A DNA stretch of 64,000 bases from an uncultured Sphingomonas sp. Lineage in GTDB: Bacteria; Pseudomonadota; Alphaproteobacteria; Sphingomonadales; Sphingomonadaceae. The notes below the pieces were generated by a model that saw nothing but the letters and a program-made list of their open reading frames with translations, made no database searches and was not told where the DNA came from. The stretch is taken from the NCBI RefSeq assembly GCF_913777625.1, contig NZ_CAJYTI010000020.1, positions 1-64,000 of the forward strand, given 5' to 3'. Shown here piece after piece: positions 17,364 to 26,247 of the stretch. Positions within the stretch are counted from its first letter, which is position 1. Each line of letters opens with the position of its first letter. Both the position numbers and the translations under genes were made by a program.

Positions 17364-18053
17364 GTGAGTACCAGGGTGGAGAAAACAGAACAGGGACGCG
17401 TTGCAGGCAGCCGCCTGCGCCAGCTCGGTACGGCCGTGGCTGCCGTCGTCCTTCTCTCCGCCACGTCCGCCGGTATCGCGGTGCCGCCCGTTGCCAGCGC
17501 GGTAAATCGGATCACCCGCTCGATCGACGCGCTCGGGCTGCTCACGGCGCGGTCCCCCGGGGCCCGCGAGGCCGGCGCCTACAGCATCAAGGGCCGCCGG
17601 AATCACGGGGTGGACGACAAGCGCCCGCGAGACGCGCTGGTGCCCGATTCCACGGCGAAGAACGGCATTGCCTATCCCCGCGTGTTCGATCTGACCGCCG
17701 AGGATGCGCCGATCCCGGCCGCGCTTGGGTTGCCCGAAGATCTGCCGCCGCCGCTTCCGCTCGGGTTCCCCTCGAACATCGCATCGCTGACGCCGGCCGC
17801 GGATGTCGTGCCCAACGCCTCGGGTCTGCCGACTCCGGGCGACGGCATCGTACCCGGGGGCCCAACTGGGGGCTCACCGGGCGGCGGCGTGCCGCCCATC
17901 GGCCCCAATAACCCGACCAATCCGCCGCCCTCGCCCCCCACGCCCGTACCTTCCCCGGTGCCGGAGCCCTCGGCCTGGGCGATGATGATCGCGGCCTTTT
18001 TCCTGATCGGCGGCGCCATCCGGATCCGCAGGCGGAGGAACGCCGCGGTATAA
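17364..18053 (+). CDS. PEPxxWA-CTERM sorting domain protein
   Basis: This 229-residue exported protein has a signal segment at about 17-45 (RLRQLGTAVAAVVLLSATSA), a middle without recognised domains, a Pro/Gly-rich linker (about 155-200) and a C-terminal sorting signal: VPEPSAWAMMIAAFFLIGGA followed by RIRRRR. The Pro-Glu-Pro motif, hydrophobic helix and basic tail define PEPxxWA-CTERM proteins, which are processed by an exosortase for secretion or surface attachment. The start is GTG 17364 with AGAAGAGG upstream. The L,D-transpeptidase starts within its stop codon (TAATG). Confidence 0.82.
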   Translation: MSTRVEKTEQGRVAGSRLRQLGTAVAAVVLLSATSAGIAVPPVASAVNRITRSIDALGLLTARSPGAREAGAYSIKGRRNHGVDDKRPRDALVPDSTAKNGIAYPRVFDLTAEDAPIPAALGLPEDLPPPLPLGFPSNIASLTPAADVVPNASGLPTPGDGIVPGGPTGGSPGGGVPPIGPNNPTNPPPSPPTPVPSPVPEPSAWAMMIAAFFLIGGAIRIRRRRNAAV

Positions 18054-18679
18054 TGCCGACGCGACGCCCGATCGGCATGTGGGTTTCGCTGGCGGCAGGC
18101 GTATCGCTTGTCGCGGTGGTCGGCGCGCATGCGCTTTCACGTCGATCGGGCGGCGCCGTACCCCTGGCGGCTCCGGCGCTGACCGCGCCCGCGCCCGCGG
18201 ATCGCATCCAGCTCCCCGAAAACCAGGCGCAGCAGTTGCGCCTCGCCGACGGCAGCGCCCGCACGGTGCGCAGCCTGCTCCAGGTGCCGGCGCGGATGCA
18301 GTTCGGCGAATTCTTGTGGAACGAGCGCGATGTGCCCGCCGGGCCGATCTGGATCCGGGTAGACCTGGCGCGGCAGCTCGTTTCCGTCTTTCGGGGCGCG
18401 GACGAGATCGGCACGAGCGTGATCCTGTACGGACAGGACGCGACGCCGACGCCGACCGGCAATTTCCCGATCCGCGCGCTCGAGCGCAACCATCGCTCGA
18501 ACAACTATGACGCCGAAATGCCCTATACCATGTGGCTGACCAGCGACGGCGTGGCCATTCATGGCAGCGACGTCCGCCAGGGCCTTGCCACCCATGGCTG
18601 CATCGGCGTGCCGCTCGCCTTCGCCCGGCATGTCTTCGCCGTCGTCAAGCCCGGGGATCTGGTCGCCGTCGTGCGCTGA
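18053..18679 (+). CDS. YkuD-family L,D-transpeptidase
   Basis: The 208-residue protein has a signal anchor (residues 8-28), then a YkuD domain. The family cross-links or modifies peptidoglycan stem peptides through a catalytic cysteine in HG-x(n)-SHGC[IV]R. Here the motif reads I-HG (His170) then THGCIG with His181 and Cys183: the Ser before His is Thr and the Arg after Cys-Ile is Gly. The catalytic Cys and His are intact, so activity is likely. It is translationally coupled to the PEPxxWA-CTERM gene. Confidence 0.85.
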   Translation: MPTRRPIGMWVSLAAGVSLVAVVGAHALSRRSGGAVPLAAPALTAPAPADRIQLPENQAQQLRLADGSARTVRSLLQVPARMQFGEFLWNERDVPAGPIWIRVDLARQLVSVFRGADEIGTSVILYGQDATPTPTGNFPIRALERNHRSNNYDAEMPYTMWLTSDGVAIHGSDVRQGLATHGCIGVPLAFARHVFAVVKPGDLVAVVR

Positions 18680-18747
18680 CCCGAAGCGGTCGGGCCAGCC
18701 CGGTTTGCGCGCGTGGTCTCCCAGCGTCGCCCTGCTCCGACCCGCGT

Positions 18748-19434
18748 TCAGCGCGGTCGAGCCGCCGTTCCGGGCGAGGCGTCATTCTGCGCCAGGGCTT
18801 CGTACCGCGACGCGCCGTTGCGCGTCCGGCTGACGTCGATGACGCACATATGGCCGTACTGGCTATGGGCACCGCAGCCAACGCCGGCATAGCGCAGCTC
18901 GCGATTGAACAGCAGTTCGCGGTGGCCGCGGTCGGGCACGCCGTCGTCGACCACGAGTTGCCGCACGACGTCGTCGGCATTGGCATAGCCATAGGATATT
19001 TCCTCCCCCACCAGCTTGCCGCCGCCGTGACGCTGCACGCGGTCGCCGGGCGAGGCGCCGTCGGGCGAGAAATGGCCGCGGGTTCCCAGCGCGCCCTGCA
19101 CCACCACATGCTCGCGCGCGGCAAGATCGAGCAGGTCGCCGCGGCTGAGCGGCGGCAGCGGCGTCTGCGTCTTCAGGAAGGCGATCGCCTCGTCGACGGC
19201 GTGCACGCCCTCCTGCGTCACCTGTCCACGTGCCTGCCCCGGCAGATAGAGCGTCTTGCCGACGAAATGCGGGCGAAGGCTGCGCAGGCGTTCCGCATAG
19301 GCGTCGGGATCCTGCCGAACATGATTGATCCGGTCCAGCACCTGCACTTCCAGATCCGGAACGTCGCTATTCCCGGCAAGCATCAACACAGTACCGGCAG
19401 CAATCAGGCAAATGATGCAACGCAAGACAGACAC
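18748..19434 (-). CDS. Exported CAP (SCP/PR-1-like) domain protein
   Basis: The 228-residue protein begins with a signal peptide (VLRCIICLIAAGTVLMLAG) and has CAP-domain features: an N-terminal helix VQVLDRINHVRQDPDAYAER, LSRGDLLDLAAREHV, GHFSPDG, and HRELLFNRELRYAGVGCG followed by YGHMCVIDVS. The family includes bacterial secreted proteins of varied or unknown function. The start is GTG 19434 with TGGAG upstream. It converges with the L,D-transpeptidase gene and is divergent from the acetyltransferase gene. Confidence 0.85.
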   Translation of the reverse strand: MSVLRCIICLIAAGTVLMLAGNSDVPDLEVQVLDRINHVRQDPDAYAERLRSLRPHFVGKTLYLPGQARGQVTQEGVHAVDEAIAFLKTQTPLPPLSRGDLLDLAAREHVVVQGALGTRGHFSPDGASPGDRVQRHGGGKLVGEEISYGYANADDVVRQLVVDDGVPDRGHRELLFNRELRYAGVGCGAHSQYGHMCVIDVSRTRNGASRYEALAQNDASPGTAARPR

Positions 19435-19624
19435 GGATCACTCCACCGAATTCAGGCGAATATATCGCCAGCATCCAGCGTCGCTTGTGCCATCTCGGCC
19501 GTAAGATAGGGTTCAGGAGTATAGTTATTAGAGACGGTTAAGGGACTTTTAGCCACAATTGCCGACGGCAACCGGGTGGGCGGTGGCACACCACCGCCCC
19601 TTTTCGCTGCCCGCCGGGGATGGC

Positions 19625-20137
19625 ATGGCCGTACCCATGCCCGCACCGATCCTGATCCCGCTCGAACCACGGCACCTGGCGGAGGCGCTTCGCCTCCAGG
19701 CGCAGGTCTATCCGCCCTTCCTGGTCGAGCCGGAGGACGCCTTTGCCAGCCGGCGCACCACCGCCGCGCCCTATTGCCTGGCGGCCGAGCGCGACGGCGT
19801 GCTGGTCGCCTATCTGCTCGCCCATGGCTGGCCGGGCGAGACGCCGCCGCCGGTGGGCGCGGTGCTCGATCCCAGCATCCGCGGCGACACGCTGTTCGTC
19901 CACGATCTGGCAGTGTCGCCCGCCGCGCGGGGTACCGGGGTCGGCCGCGCGCTGGTGGAACATGCCGTCACGCTTGCCCGTGCCGACGGTGTTCGGCGCG
20001 CCGAACTGATCGCGATCGAGGGCGCGGCCCCCTTCTGGATCGGGCTGGGCTTTGCCCCGTGCCCCGCTTCCCCGGCACTGGCCGCGAAGGTCGCGGGCTA
20101 TGGCGCGGGTGCCCGGTGGATGGTCCGCACGCTGTGA
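19625..20137 (+). CDS. GNAT family N-acetyltransferase
   Basis: The 170-residue protein contains the acetyl-CoA binding core of GNAT enzymes: FVHDLAVSPAARGTGVGRAL gives motif A with the R/Q-x-x-G-x-G/A loop (ARGTGVG), and ELIAIEGAAPFWIGLGFAP matches motif B. The acceptor substrate is not identifiable. ATG 19625 is chosen because a CCGGGGA site precedes it; an in-frame TTG at 19559 would add 22 residues with no conserved content. Confidence 0.88.
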   Translation: MAVPMPAPILIPLEPRHLAEALRLQAQVYPPFLVEPEDAFASRRTTAAPYCLAAERDGVLVAYLLAHGWPGETPPPVGAVLDPSIRGDTLFVHDLAVSPAARGTGVGRALVEHAVTLARADGVRRAELIAIEGAAPFWIGLGFAPCPASPALAAKVAGYGAGARWMVRTL

Positions 20138-20187
20138 TGGAACCGGCGGTGGATTCGCGCCCGGTGTGCCGCTAGGCTAGGGCACCA

Positions 20188-21717
20188 ATGATCCATCGGG
20201 GGACCCTGTTCTTGCGCCACCGCACCTTGCTTGCCGCCTCGCTCGCCGCCCTCCTCCTCGCGCCCCAGGCACCGGCGCAGGACAAGAAGCCCGACCCCGC
20301 CGCCGAAAAGGGCGAGGCGAAGGCCGACAAGGACGAGCTTCCGCCGCTGCCCGACGACAAGACCATCGCCCAGGCCGCGGTGATCGGCGGCAAGCCGATC
20401 CGCTATCAGGCGACGGTCGGCAAGCTGCCGGTGTACGATTCCAAGGGCAAGAAGATCGGCGAGGTGGTCTACACCGCCTATGTCGTGCCCGGCGGCGGGC
20501 CGTCGCGACCGGTGACCTTCGCCTTCAACGGCGGCCCCGGCGCGTCCTCGGTCTATCTCAACCTCGGCGCGGTGGGCCCCAAGCGGGTGCAGTTCGGCGA
20601 CAAGGGCGATGCGCCCTCGGACGCGCCGCTGCTGGTCGACAATCCGGCGAGCTGGCTGGACATGACCGACCTCGTGTTCATCGATCCGATCGGCACCGGC
20701 TTCAGCCGCAGCCTGGTCGACGAGGAGGCGACCAAGAAGGCCTTCTACGCCACCGAGCCCGACGTGAAATATCTGTCGCGCATCGTCTATGACTGGCTGG
20801 TCAAGAACGAGCGGCTGCGCTCGCCCAAGTTCGTGATGGGCGAAAGCTATGGCGGCTACCGCGCGCCGCGCATCGCCTATGAGTTGCAGACCCAGCTCGG
20901 CATCGGCGTCAACGGCATCGTGATGGTGTCGCCCTATCTCGATCCGGCCGCGACCTCGGGTTCGGATGCGCTGTCGCCGCTGCCGTGGATGATCAACCTG
21001 CCGTCGATGGCAGCCGGGCATCTCGAGCGCCAGGGCAAGCTGAGCCCACAGGCGATGGCACAGGTGGAGGCCTATACCCGCGGCGCCTTCGCGACCGACC
21101 TGCTCGCCGGCCGCTCGGATCCGCAGGCGACGGCACGAATCAGCGCGCGGGTGTCCGACCTGACCGGGCTCGACCCCAAGCTTGTCTCGCGGCTCGATGG
21201 GCGTGTCGACGAAGGCACCTATCTGCGCGAGGTGCACCGCGACGACGGCAAGATCGGCAGCGTCTATGACTCCAATGTCGACGCCTTCGATCCCTTCCCC
21301 AACTCCGCCGAGCGCAAGTCCGGCGACCCGATCCTGGAGGGCATCATCGCACCGACGACCAGCGCGATGGTCGATTTCATCACCCGCGAAGTGGGCTGGA
21401 AGACCGGCGCCCGCTACAACGCCTTGTCCTTCTCGGTGAACGCGGCCTGGGACCGCGGCACGCCCGACGACGCGCCGGTGAGCGATCTGCGCAAGGCGGT
21501 GGCCAACGATCCCAAGATGGGCGTGCTAATCGTCCACGGCTATAATGACCTGTCCTGCCCCTATTTCGGATCGCGGCTGATCATCGACCAGTTGCCGCGC
21601 TACGGCGTGGAGCAGCGGGTGAAGCTGGGAGTCTATCCGGGCGGGCACATGTTCTATTCGCGCAAGGCCAGCGCCGAGGCGTTCAAGGCCGATGCGCGGG
21701 CACTGTACGTGCGGTGA
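20188..21717 (+). CDS. Exported S10 family serine carboxypeptidase
   Basis: The 509-residue protein has a signal peptide (about 1-31, ending APAQ), a charged linker rich in Lys/Asp/Glu, and an alpha/beta-hydrolase domain of the S10 type. The catalytic triad is visible: Ser220 in GESYGGYRAP, Asp454 in GYNDLSCP and His487 in PGGHMFY. FNGGPGASSVYLNLG is the oxyanion-hole region characteristic of S10 carboxypeptidases. It would trim C-terminal residues from periplasmic peptides. A TTG at 20212 with GGGGGA upstream is an alternative start that would give a shorter signal peptide. Confidence 0.9.
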   Translation: MIHRGTLFLRHRTLLAASLAALLLAPQAPAQDKKPDPAAEKGEAKADKDELPPLPDDKTIAQAAVIGGKPIRYQATVGKLPVYDSKGKKIGEVVYTAYVVPGGGPSRPVTFAFNGGPGASSVYLNLGAVGPKRVQFGDKGDAPSDAPLLVDNPASWLDMTDLVFIDPIGTGFSRSLVDEEATKKAFYATEPDVKYLSRIVYDWLVKNERLRSPKFVMGESYGGYRAPRIAYELQTQLGIGVNGIVMVSPYLDPAATSGSDALSPLPWMINLPSMAAGHLERQGKLSPQAMAQVEAYTRGAFATDLLAGRSDPQATARISARVSDLTGLDPKLVSRLDGRVDEGTYLREVHRDDGKIGSVYDSNVDAFDPFPNSAERKSGDPILEGIIAPTTSAMVDFITREVGWKTGARYNALSFSVNAAWDRGTPDDAPVSDLRKAVANDPKMGVLIVHGYNDLSCPYFGSRLIIDQLPRYGVEQRVKLGVYPGGHMFYSRKASAEAFKADARALYVR

Positions 21718-21731
21718 CAACGCAAGCTTGG

Positions 21732-21829
21732 CCCCTTCTCCTGGGAGGAGGAGTTGGGGTGGAGGGATGCCAGAACGCAGCTCGGTCTCGGTGAGCCCCT
21801 GCCCCACCCCCTCCCCTGAAGGGGAGGGC
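21732..21829. repeat. REP/BIME-like dispersed repeat, copy B
   Basis: Read on the minus strand, this matches copy A (7051-7153) along its length: CCCTCCCCTTCAGGGGAGGG, TGGGGCAG, CTCACCGAGACC, TTCTGG, ATCCCTCCACCCCAAC and a closing CTCCTCC hairpin. It lies between the convergent S10 peptidase and DUF2945 genes, the same context as copy A. Confidence 0.75.
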
Positions 21830-21838
21830 TAAGGAACG

Positions 21839-22057
21839 TCATCCCGCCTCCAGCTCGCTCTCCAGCTTGAGCACCCGGCCGCCATCTTCCTGCTCGACCA
21901 GATAGGCCGGATTGTCCTTGCTGCCGTTGCGGACGATCTTCTCGCCCTTGATCGTCCGCTGGACGCGGCGATCGAAGCGCTCGGCCACCTTGCCCTCGGC
22001 GTGGCTGCCGCCCCAGTTCCAGCGCACCGCGGCGCCCTTCGCGAAATGCTTGCTCAT
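21839..22057 (-). CDS. DUF2945 (HVA1-like) small protein
   Basis: The 72-residue protein starts MSKHFAKGAAVRWNWGGSHA and has AEGKVAERF, RTIKGEKIVRNGSKDNPAYL and a C-terminal DGGRVLKLESEL. The G-x-x-V-x-W-x-x-x-x-x-x-x-G-x-V core followed by NPAYLVEQEDGG is the DUF2945 pattern, a small beta-rich (Tudor-like) domain of unknown function. Divergent from the glycosyltransferase gene. Confidence 0.85.
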   Translation of the reverse strand: MSKHFAKGAAVRWNWGGSHAEGKVAERFDRRVQRTIKGEKIVRNGSKDNPAYLVEQEDGGRVLKLESELEAG

Positions 22058-22152
22058 GGCTGGCAGAACCGGCAGCCGCTGCCGCTGTTCCGTGACGCTA
22101 ACATGACGTCCGCTTGCCGGGCCGCCGCCGCGCGACTATGCGGGGCATGAAC

Positions 22153-23304
22153 ATGCAGCCCTCCGATCTTCGCGTTGCCCTTTTCAGCGGCAACTACAAC
22201 TATGTTCGCGACGGCGCGAACCAGGCACTCAACAAGCTCGTCGGCTTTCTGCTCGATCAGGGCGTGACCGTCCGCGTCTATTCGCCGACCACCGACACCC
22301 CCGCCTTCCCGCCCACCGGCGATCTGGTGAGCGTGCCCGCCTGGCCCGTGCCGGGCGGCCGCGCCGAATACAAGTTCGCCACCGGCCTGCCCAAGAGCAT
22401 CCGCGCCGATCTGGAGGCCTTCGAACCGACCATGGTGCATGTCTCGGCCCCGGAATTCCTGGGTCACGGGGCGGTGACCTGGGCGCGCAAGCATGATATC
22501 GCGACGCTCGCCTCGCTCCACACCCGGTTCGAGACCTATCCCGCCTATTACCATCTCGGCTTCGTCGCGCCGGTGATCATCAAGCTGCTGACCCGCTTCT
22601 ACAACCGGGTTGACCAGGTGGTGACACCCGGCAATTCGACCGCCGAGCTGATCCGCGACTGGGGCGTGACGACGCCGATCCGCATCTGGTCGCGCGGGGT
22701 GGACCATGCCCGCTTCAATCCCAGCCGACGCAGCCTGGAATGGCGCCGGTCGCTCGGCATCGGCGACCAGGAGTTCGCGGTCGGCTTTCTCGGCCGCCTC
22801 GTGCTCGAAAAGGGTCTCGATATCTTCGCCGAGGTCTGCAACACCCTCACCCAGCGCGGCATTCCCCACAAGGTGCTGGTGATCGGCGAAGGCCCGGCGC
22901 GGCAATGGTTCGCCGAGCATGTGCCGGGTGCGATCTTCACCGGCTTCCAGCGCGGCGACGATCTGGCCCGCGCCGTCGCGTCGATGGACGTGCTGTTCAA
23001 CCCCTCGGTCACCGAGACCTTCGGCAACGTCACCTCGGAGGCGATGGCCTGCGGCGTGCCGATCGTCGCCGCCCGCGCGACCGGCGCGATCGACCTGGTC
23101 GAGGACGGCGTCAACGGCTTCCTCGTGCCGCCGCGCGACGTGGACGCCTATGCCGGCGCGATCGCCCGGCTGATCCAGGATCCGGCGCTCGCCGCCGCCG
23201 CCGGTGCCTCGGGGCACGAAAAGGCGCAGGCCTATGTGTGGGATCGGGTGAACCGCGCCGTGCTCGACAGCTATGTCGAGGTGCTCGCGCGCCGCAGCCG
23301 CTAG
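22153..23304 (+). CDS. Glycosyltransferase family 4 (GT-B fold)
   Basis: The 383-residue GT-B glycosyltransferase starts at the N-terminal Rossmann domain (RVALFSGNYNYVRDGANQAL) and has a C-terminal nucleotide-sugar domain with GFLGRLVLEKGLDIFAEV, KVLVIGEGPARQWF, and the E-x7-E region SVTETFGNVTSEAMACGVP followed by DGVNGFLVPPRD. This is typical of GT4 retaining enzymes that act on lipid or sugar acceptors; the exact acceptor is unknown. ATG 22153 is preferred because GCGGGG precedes it with good spacing; ATGs at 22138 and 22147 are alternatives. Confidence 0.9.
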   Translation: MQPSDLRVALFSGNYNYVRDGANQALNKLVGFLLDQGVTVRVYSPTTDTPAFPPTGDLVSVPAWPVPGGRAEYKFATGLPKSIRADLEAFEPTMVHVSAPEFLGHGAVTWARKHDIATLASLHTRFETYPAYYHLGFVAPVIIKLLTRFYNRVDQVVTPGNSTAELIRDWGVTTPIRIWSRGVDHARFNPSRRSLEWRRSLGIGDQEFAVGFLGRLVLEKGLDIFAEVCNTLTQRGIPHKVLVIGEGPARQWFAEHVPGAIFTGFQRGDDLARAVASMDVLFNPSVTETFGNVTSEAMACGVPIVAARATGAIDLVEDGVNGFLVPPRDVDAYAGAIARLIQDPALAAAAGASGHEKAQAYVWDRVNRAVLDSYVEVLARRSR

Positions 23305-23730
23305 GCTTGCTCGCCGCCAAGCGACGCCAGCATAGCCGAGCATTTCGCCCCGCCTCCGGGCGGCGATATGAGCCAGCCTGCTCTCATACGCCTCCAGGAT
23401 GCGGCGACGGCTACGGAGCCCGCTCCTCTGCCCTCCGCTGGCCGACCATTTGGTCTCGGGCATGGCCCCTGCGGGGAAGCTGCGTGGATTGTCCGTCACG
23501 GAGATTTCGCCTCCGCGCAGCGCCCCAGCGTTGCGATCTTCCAAACCTTGGCGAGCAGGGCTGCCCTGACACCTCCTCGCGCGGGACACGACATTCTCCA
23601 AACGTCGCCACGGTACCCCGCAGCCGAACGTTCAGCGCCGTAGTTGTACGTAACGCCCTCGTTTCAATCTCTTAACGGCAAGCCCCCAAAGAAACGGCGA
23701 TTGATCGTTGGAAAAACAAAAGGGGTCCAC
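23305..23730. other. 426-base leader without a clear gene
   Basis: The stretch between the glycosyltransferase and the TonB receptor has no convincing gene. Short frames on both strands have no ribosome site or recognised motif. Bases 23640-23730 are A/T-richer and end in AAAAGGGG before the GTG start, so the receptor promoter is probably there. No cobalamin or other riboswitch consensus was recognised. Confidence 0.5.
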
Positions 23731-26247
23731 GTGCATCACCGACTTCGTCTCGCACTCGCAGCGTCGTGTGCGCTATTCGTCCTTCCCGCCTACGCCCAGG
23801 AGGCCCAGAAGGCCGAAGCCGCGCCGGCACCGCGCAAGGCTGCCCCCGCAGAACCGCAGCCAGCCAAGCAGGCGTTCACCACCGGCGTCGCCAAGGGTCG
23901 CGACCTGCTCGATTCGGCGATCTCGGCGAGCAGCATCGACGAAGACGATATCCAGAAGATCGGCACCCGCTCGGTGGCCGAAGTGCTCGGCAACATGCCC
24001 GGCATTCGCGCCGAGAGCTCCGGCACCGAAGGCCTGAGCGCGATCACCATCCGCGGGCTGCCGCTTGCCGCCGACGGTTCGAAGTTCCTGCAGATCCAGG
24101 AAGACGGCCTGCCGGTCCTCGAATTCGGCGACATCCACTTCGCCTCGACCAACGCATTCCTGCGCACGGACCTCAGCCTCTCGCAGGTCCAGGCGATTCG
24201 CGGCGGCTCGGCCTCGACCTTCGCGTCCAATTCGCCGGGCGGCCTCGTCAATTTCCTGTCGAAGACCGGCGAGCAGGAGGGCGGCACGCTGCAGCTCTCG
24301 TCGGGCATCGACTATGAACTCGGCCGGGTCGATTTCGACTATGGCGGCCACCTCAGCAAGACCGTCCGCTTCAACATCGGCGGCTTCTACCGCCAGGGCG
24401 AGGGCCCCCGCGCGACGGGCTATGACGCCTTCAAGGGTGGCCAGCTGAAGTTCAACGTCACCAAGACGTTCGAGCACGGCTATGTGCGCCTCTACGCCAA
24501 GTATCTCGACGATCGCGAGCCCAACTACGCGATGCTGCCGGTGTCCGTACGCGGCACCAACGCCAATCCGGTGTACAGCACGATCCCGGGCTTCGATCCG
24601 CGCAAAGACACGCTCTACTCGCGCTACAAGACGTCGATCCTGGCGCTCGACGGCAACAACAATGTGCAGAATCTCGATCTGCGCGACGGCGATCGCAGCA
24701 AGGTCGCCTCGGTCGGCCTCGAAGCGCAGTTCGACATCGCCGGCTGGACGTTCAGCGACCGCGTGCGCTTCGCGCAGGTTTCCGGTACCTACAACGAAAG
24801 CAGCTCGATGGCGTTGCTGCCGGCCGCGATCGCCGCGCCGACCTTCGCCGGCCCCGGCGCGACGCTGCGCTATGCCACCGGCCCCAATGCGGGCACGACG
24901 ATCGCCTCGCCCGCAACGCTCAACGGCAACGGCCTGCTGATGTACGGCCTCGAAATCCATTCGGATCTCGAGAAGCTCGACAATTTCACCAATGACTTCC
25001 GCGGCAGCCGTGTCTGGGGCGTCGGGGACGGCAAGCTGACCACCACTGCGGGCTTCTATGCCTCCTCGCAGGCGATGGCGCAGAACCTGCACCTGCTGAA
25101 CGACGTGTTCGACATCGCCAGCGGCGGCAACTCGGCCTATGTCGACGTGATCGCGGGCAACGGCACGCCGGTGACCCAGGGTGGTGTGCTGTCCTACGGC
25201 ATTCGTGGCAGTGCCGCCTATCGCCGCCGGTACGATCTCAGCTACCGCGTGTTCGCGCCCTATGGCTCGGTCAACTACCAGATCGGCGCGCTTTCAGTCG
25301 GCGCCAGCCTGCGCTATGATTTCGGCAAGGTCAGCGGCACGCTGTACGGCGCCGATCTGGGCGGCACCCGCGTGGGCACCGCACCGGTCGACATGAACCG
25401 CGACGGCGTGATCTCGCTGCCCGAGCGTTCCGTCGCCGTGCTGCCGCTCGCGCAGCCAGGCTATGCGAACTACCGCTACAACTACGCGTCCTATTCGGTA
25501 GGCGTGAACTATCGCGTGGCCGAGCCGCTGTCGGTGTTCGCCCGCTATAGCCGCGGCGCGCGCGCCAGCGCCGAGCGCCTGTTCTTCTCGCCGGCGGTAA
25601 ATGCCAATGCCGGCACGCTCACCGATCCGTCGATGGCCTATGGCCCGGTCAAGCAGGCCGAGGCGGGCGTGAAGTTCCGCAAGAACGGGGTTTCGCTGTT
25701 CGCCACCGCCTTCTGGGCGACGACCACCGACAAGAACCTGCAGATCGGCGCCGACGCGACCGGCCAGACGGTGGTGCTGCAGATCGACCGCGATTATAGC
25801 GCCAAGGGCATCGAGCTCGAAGGCCTGTTCGAGCGCGGCCCGCTCAGCCTGCGCCTGGGTGCGACCTACACCAAGGCGAAGATCGACGCGGACAAGGCGG
25901 ACAAGACGCTGGTCGGCAACACGCCGCGCCATCAGCCGGACCTGATCTTCCAGGCGACGCCGCAGTTCGAGGTGAAGAAATTCACCATCGGCACCAACGT
26001 GATCGGCACCACCAGCAGCTACGCGCAGGACAGCAACCTGCTGAAGCAGCCCGGCTACACGATCGTCAGCCCGTTCGTGCAGGTCCGTCCGGTCAAGAGC
26101 ATCCAGCTCGGCCTGAATGTCTATAACGTGTTCGACAAGCTCGCCTTTGTGTCGGTCAACTCGGCGGCGCTGCCGACGTCGGGCGTCGTCACCGCCCAGA
26201 CGCTGACCGGGCGCACCTTCACGGCATCGATGCGCTTCAGCTTCTGA
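23731..26247 (+). CDS. TonB-dependent receptor
   Basis: The 838-residue outer-membrane receptor has a signal peptide (HHRLRLALAASCALFVLPAYA), a low-complexity Ala/Pro/Lys linker, a plug domain (about 60-180: RSVAEVLGNMPGIRAESSGT, SQVQAIRGGSASTFASNSPG) and a long beta-barrel ending in the C-terminal aromatic TFTASMRFSF. It imports a scarce ligand using TonB energy. The ligand cannot be told; no STN domain is present, so it is not a sigma-regulator-coupled type. The GTG start is fixed by AAAAGGGG five bases upstream; a longer frame would disrupt the signal peptide. Confidence 0.92.
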   Translation: MHHRLRLALAASCALFVLPAYAQEAQKAEAAPAPRKAAPAEPQPAKQAFTTGVAKGRDLLDSAISASSIDEDDIQKIGTRSVAEVLGNMPGIRAESSGTEGLSAITIRGLPLAADGSKFLQIQEDGLPVLEFGDIHFASTNAFLRTDLSLSQVQAIRGGSASTFASNSPGGLVNFLSKTGEQEGGTLQLSSGIDYELGRVDFDYGGHLSKTVRFNIGGFYRQGEGPRATGYDAFKGGQLKFNVTKTFEHGYVRLYAKYLDDREPNYAMLPVSVRGTNANPVYSTIPGFDPRKDTLYSRYKTSILALDGNNNVQNLDLRDGDRSKVASVGLEAQFDIAGWTFSDRVRFAQVSGTYNESSSMALLPAAIAAPTFAGPGATLRYATGPNAGTTIASPATLNGNGLLMYGLEIHSDLEKLDNFTNDFRGSRVWGVGDGKLTTTAGFYASSQAMAQNLHLLNDVFDIASGGNSAYVDVIAGNGTPVTQGGVLSYGIRGSAAYRRRYDLSYRVFAPYGSVNYQIGALSVGASLRYDFGKVSGTLYGADLGGTRVGTAPVDMNRDGVISLPERSVAVLPLAQPGYANYRYNYASYSVGVNYRVAEPLSVFARYSRGARASAERLFFSPAVNANAGTLTDPSMAYGPVKQAEAGVKFRKNGVSLFATAFWATTTDKNLQIGADATGQTVVLQIDRDYSAKGIELEGLFERGPLSLRLGATYTKAKIDADKADKTLVGNTPRHQPDLIFQATPQFEVKKFTIGTNVIGTTSSYAQDSNLLKQPGYTIVSPFVQVRPVKSIQLGLNVYNVFDKLAFVSVNSAALPTSGVVTAQTLTGRTFTASMRFSF

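Noticed and set aside
23368..23643. A 91-residue plus-strand frame in the TonB leader
   Set aside because: No ribosome site, no membrane or domain features; a minus-strand frame in the same interval is equally unsupported.
23305..23730. Cobalamin riboswitch before the TonB receptor
   Set aside because: The B12-box and core consensus were not found on either strand.
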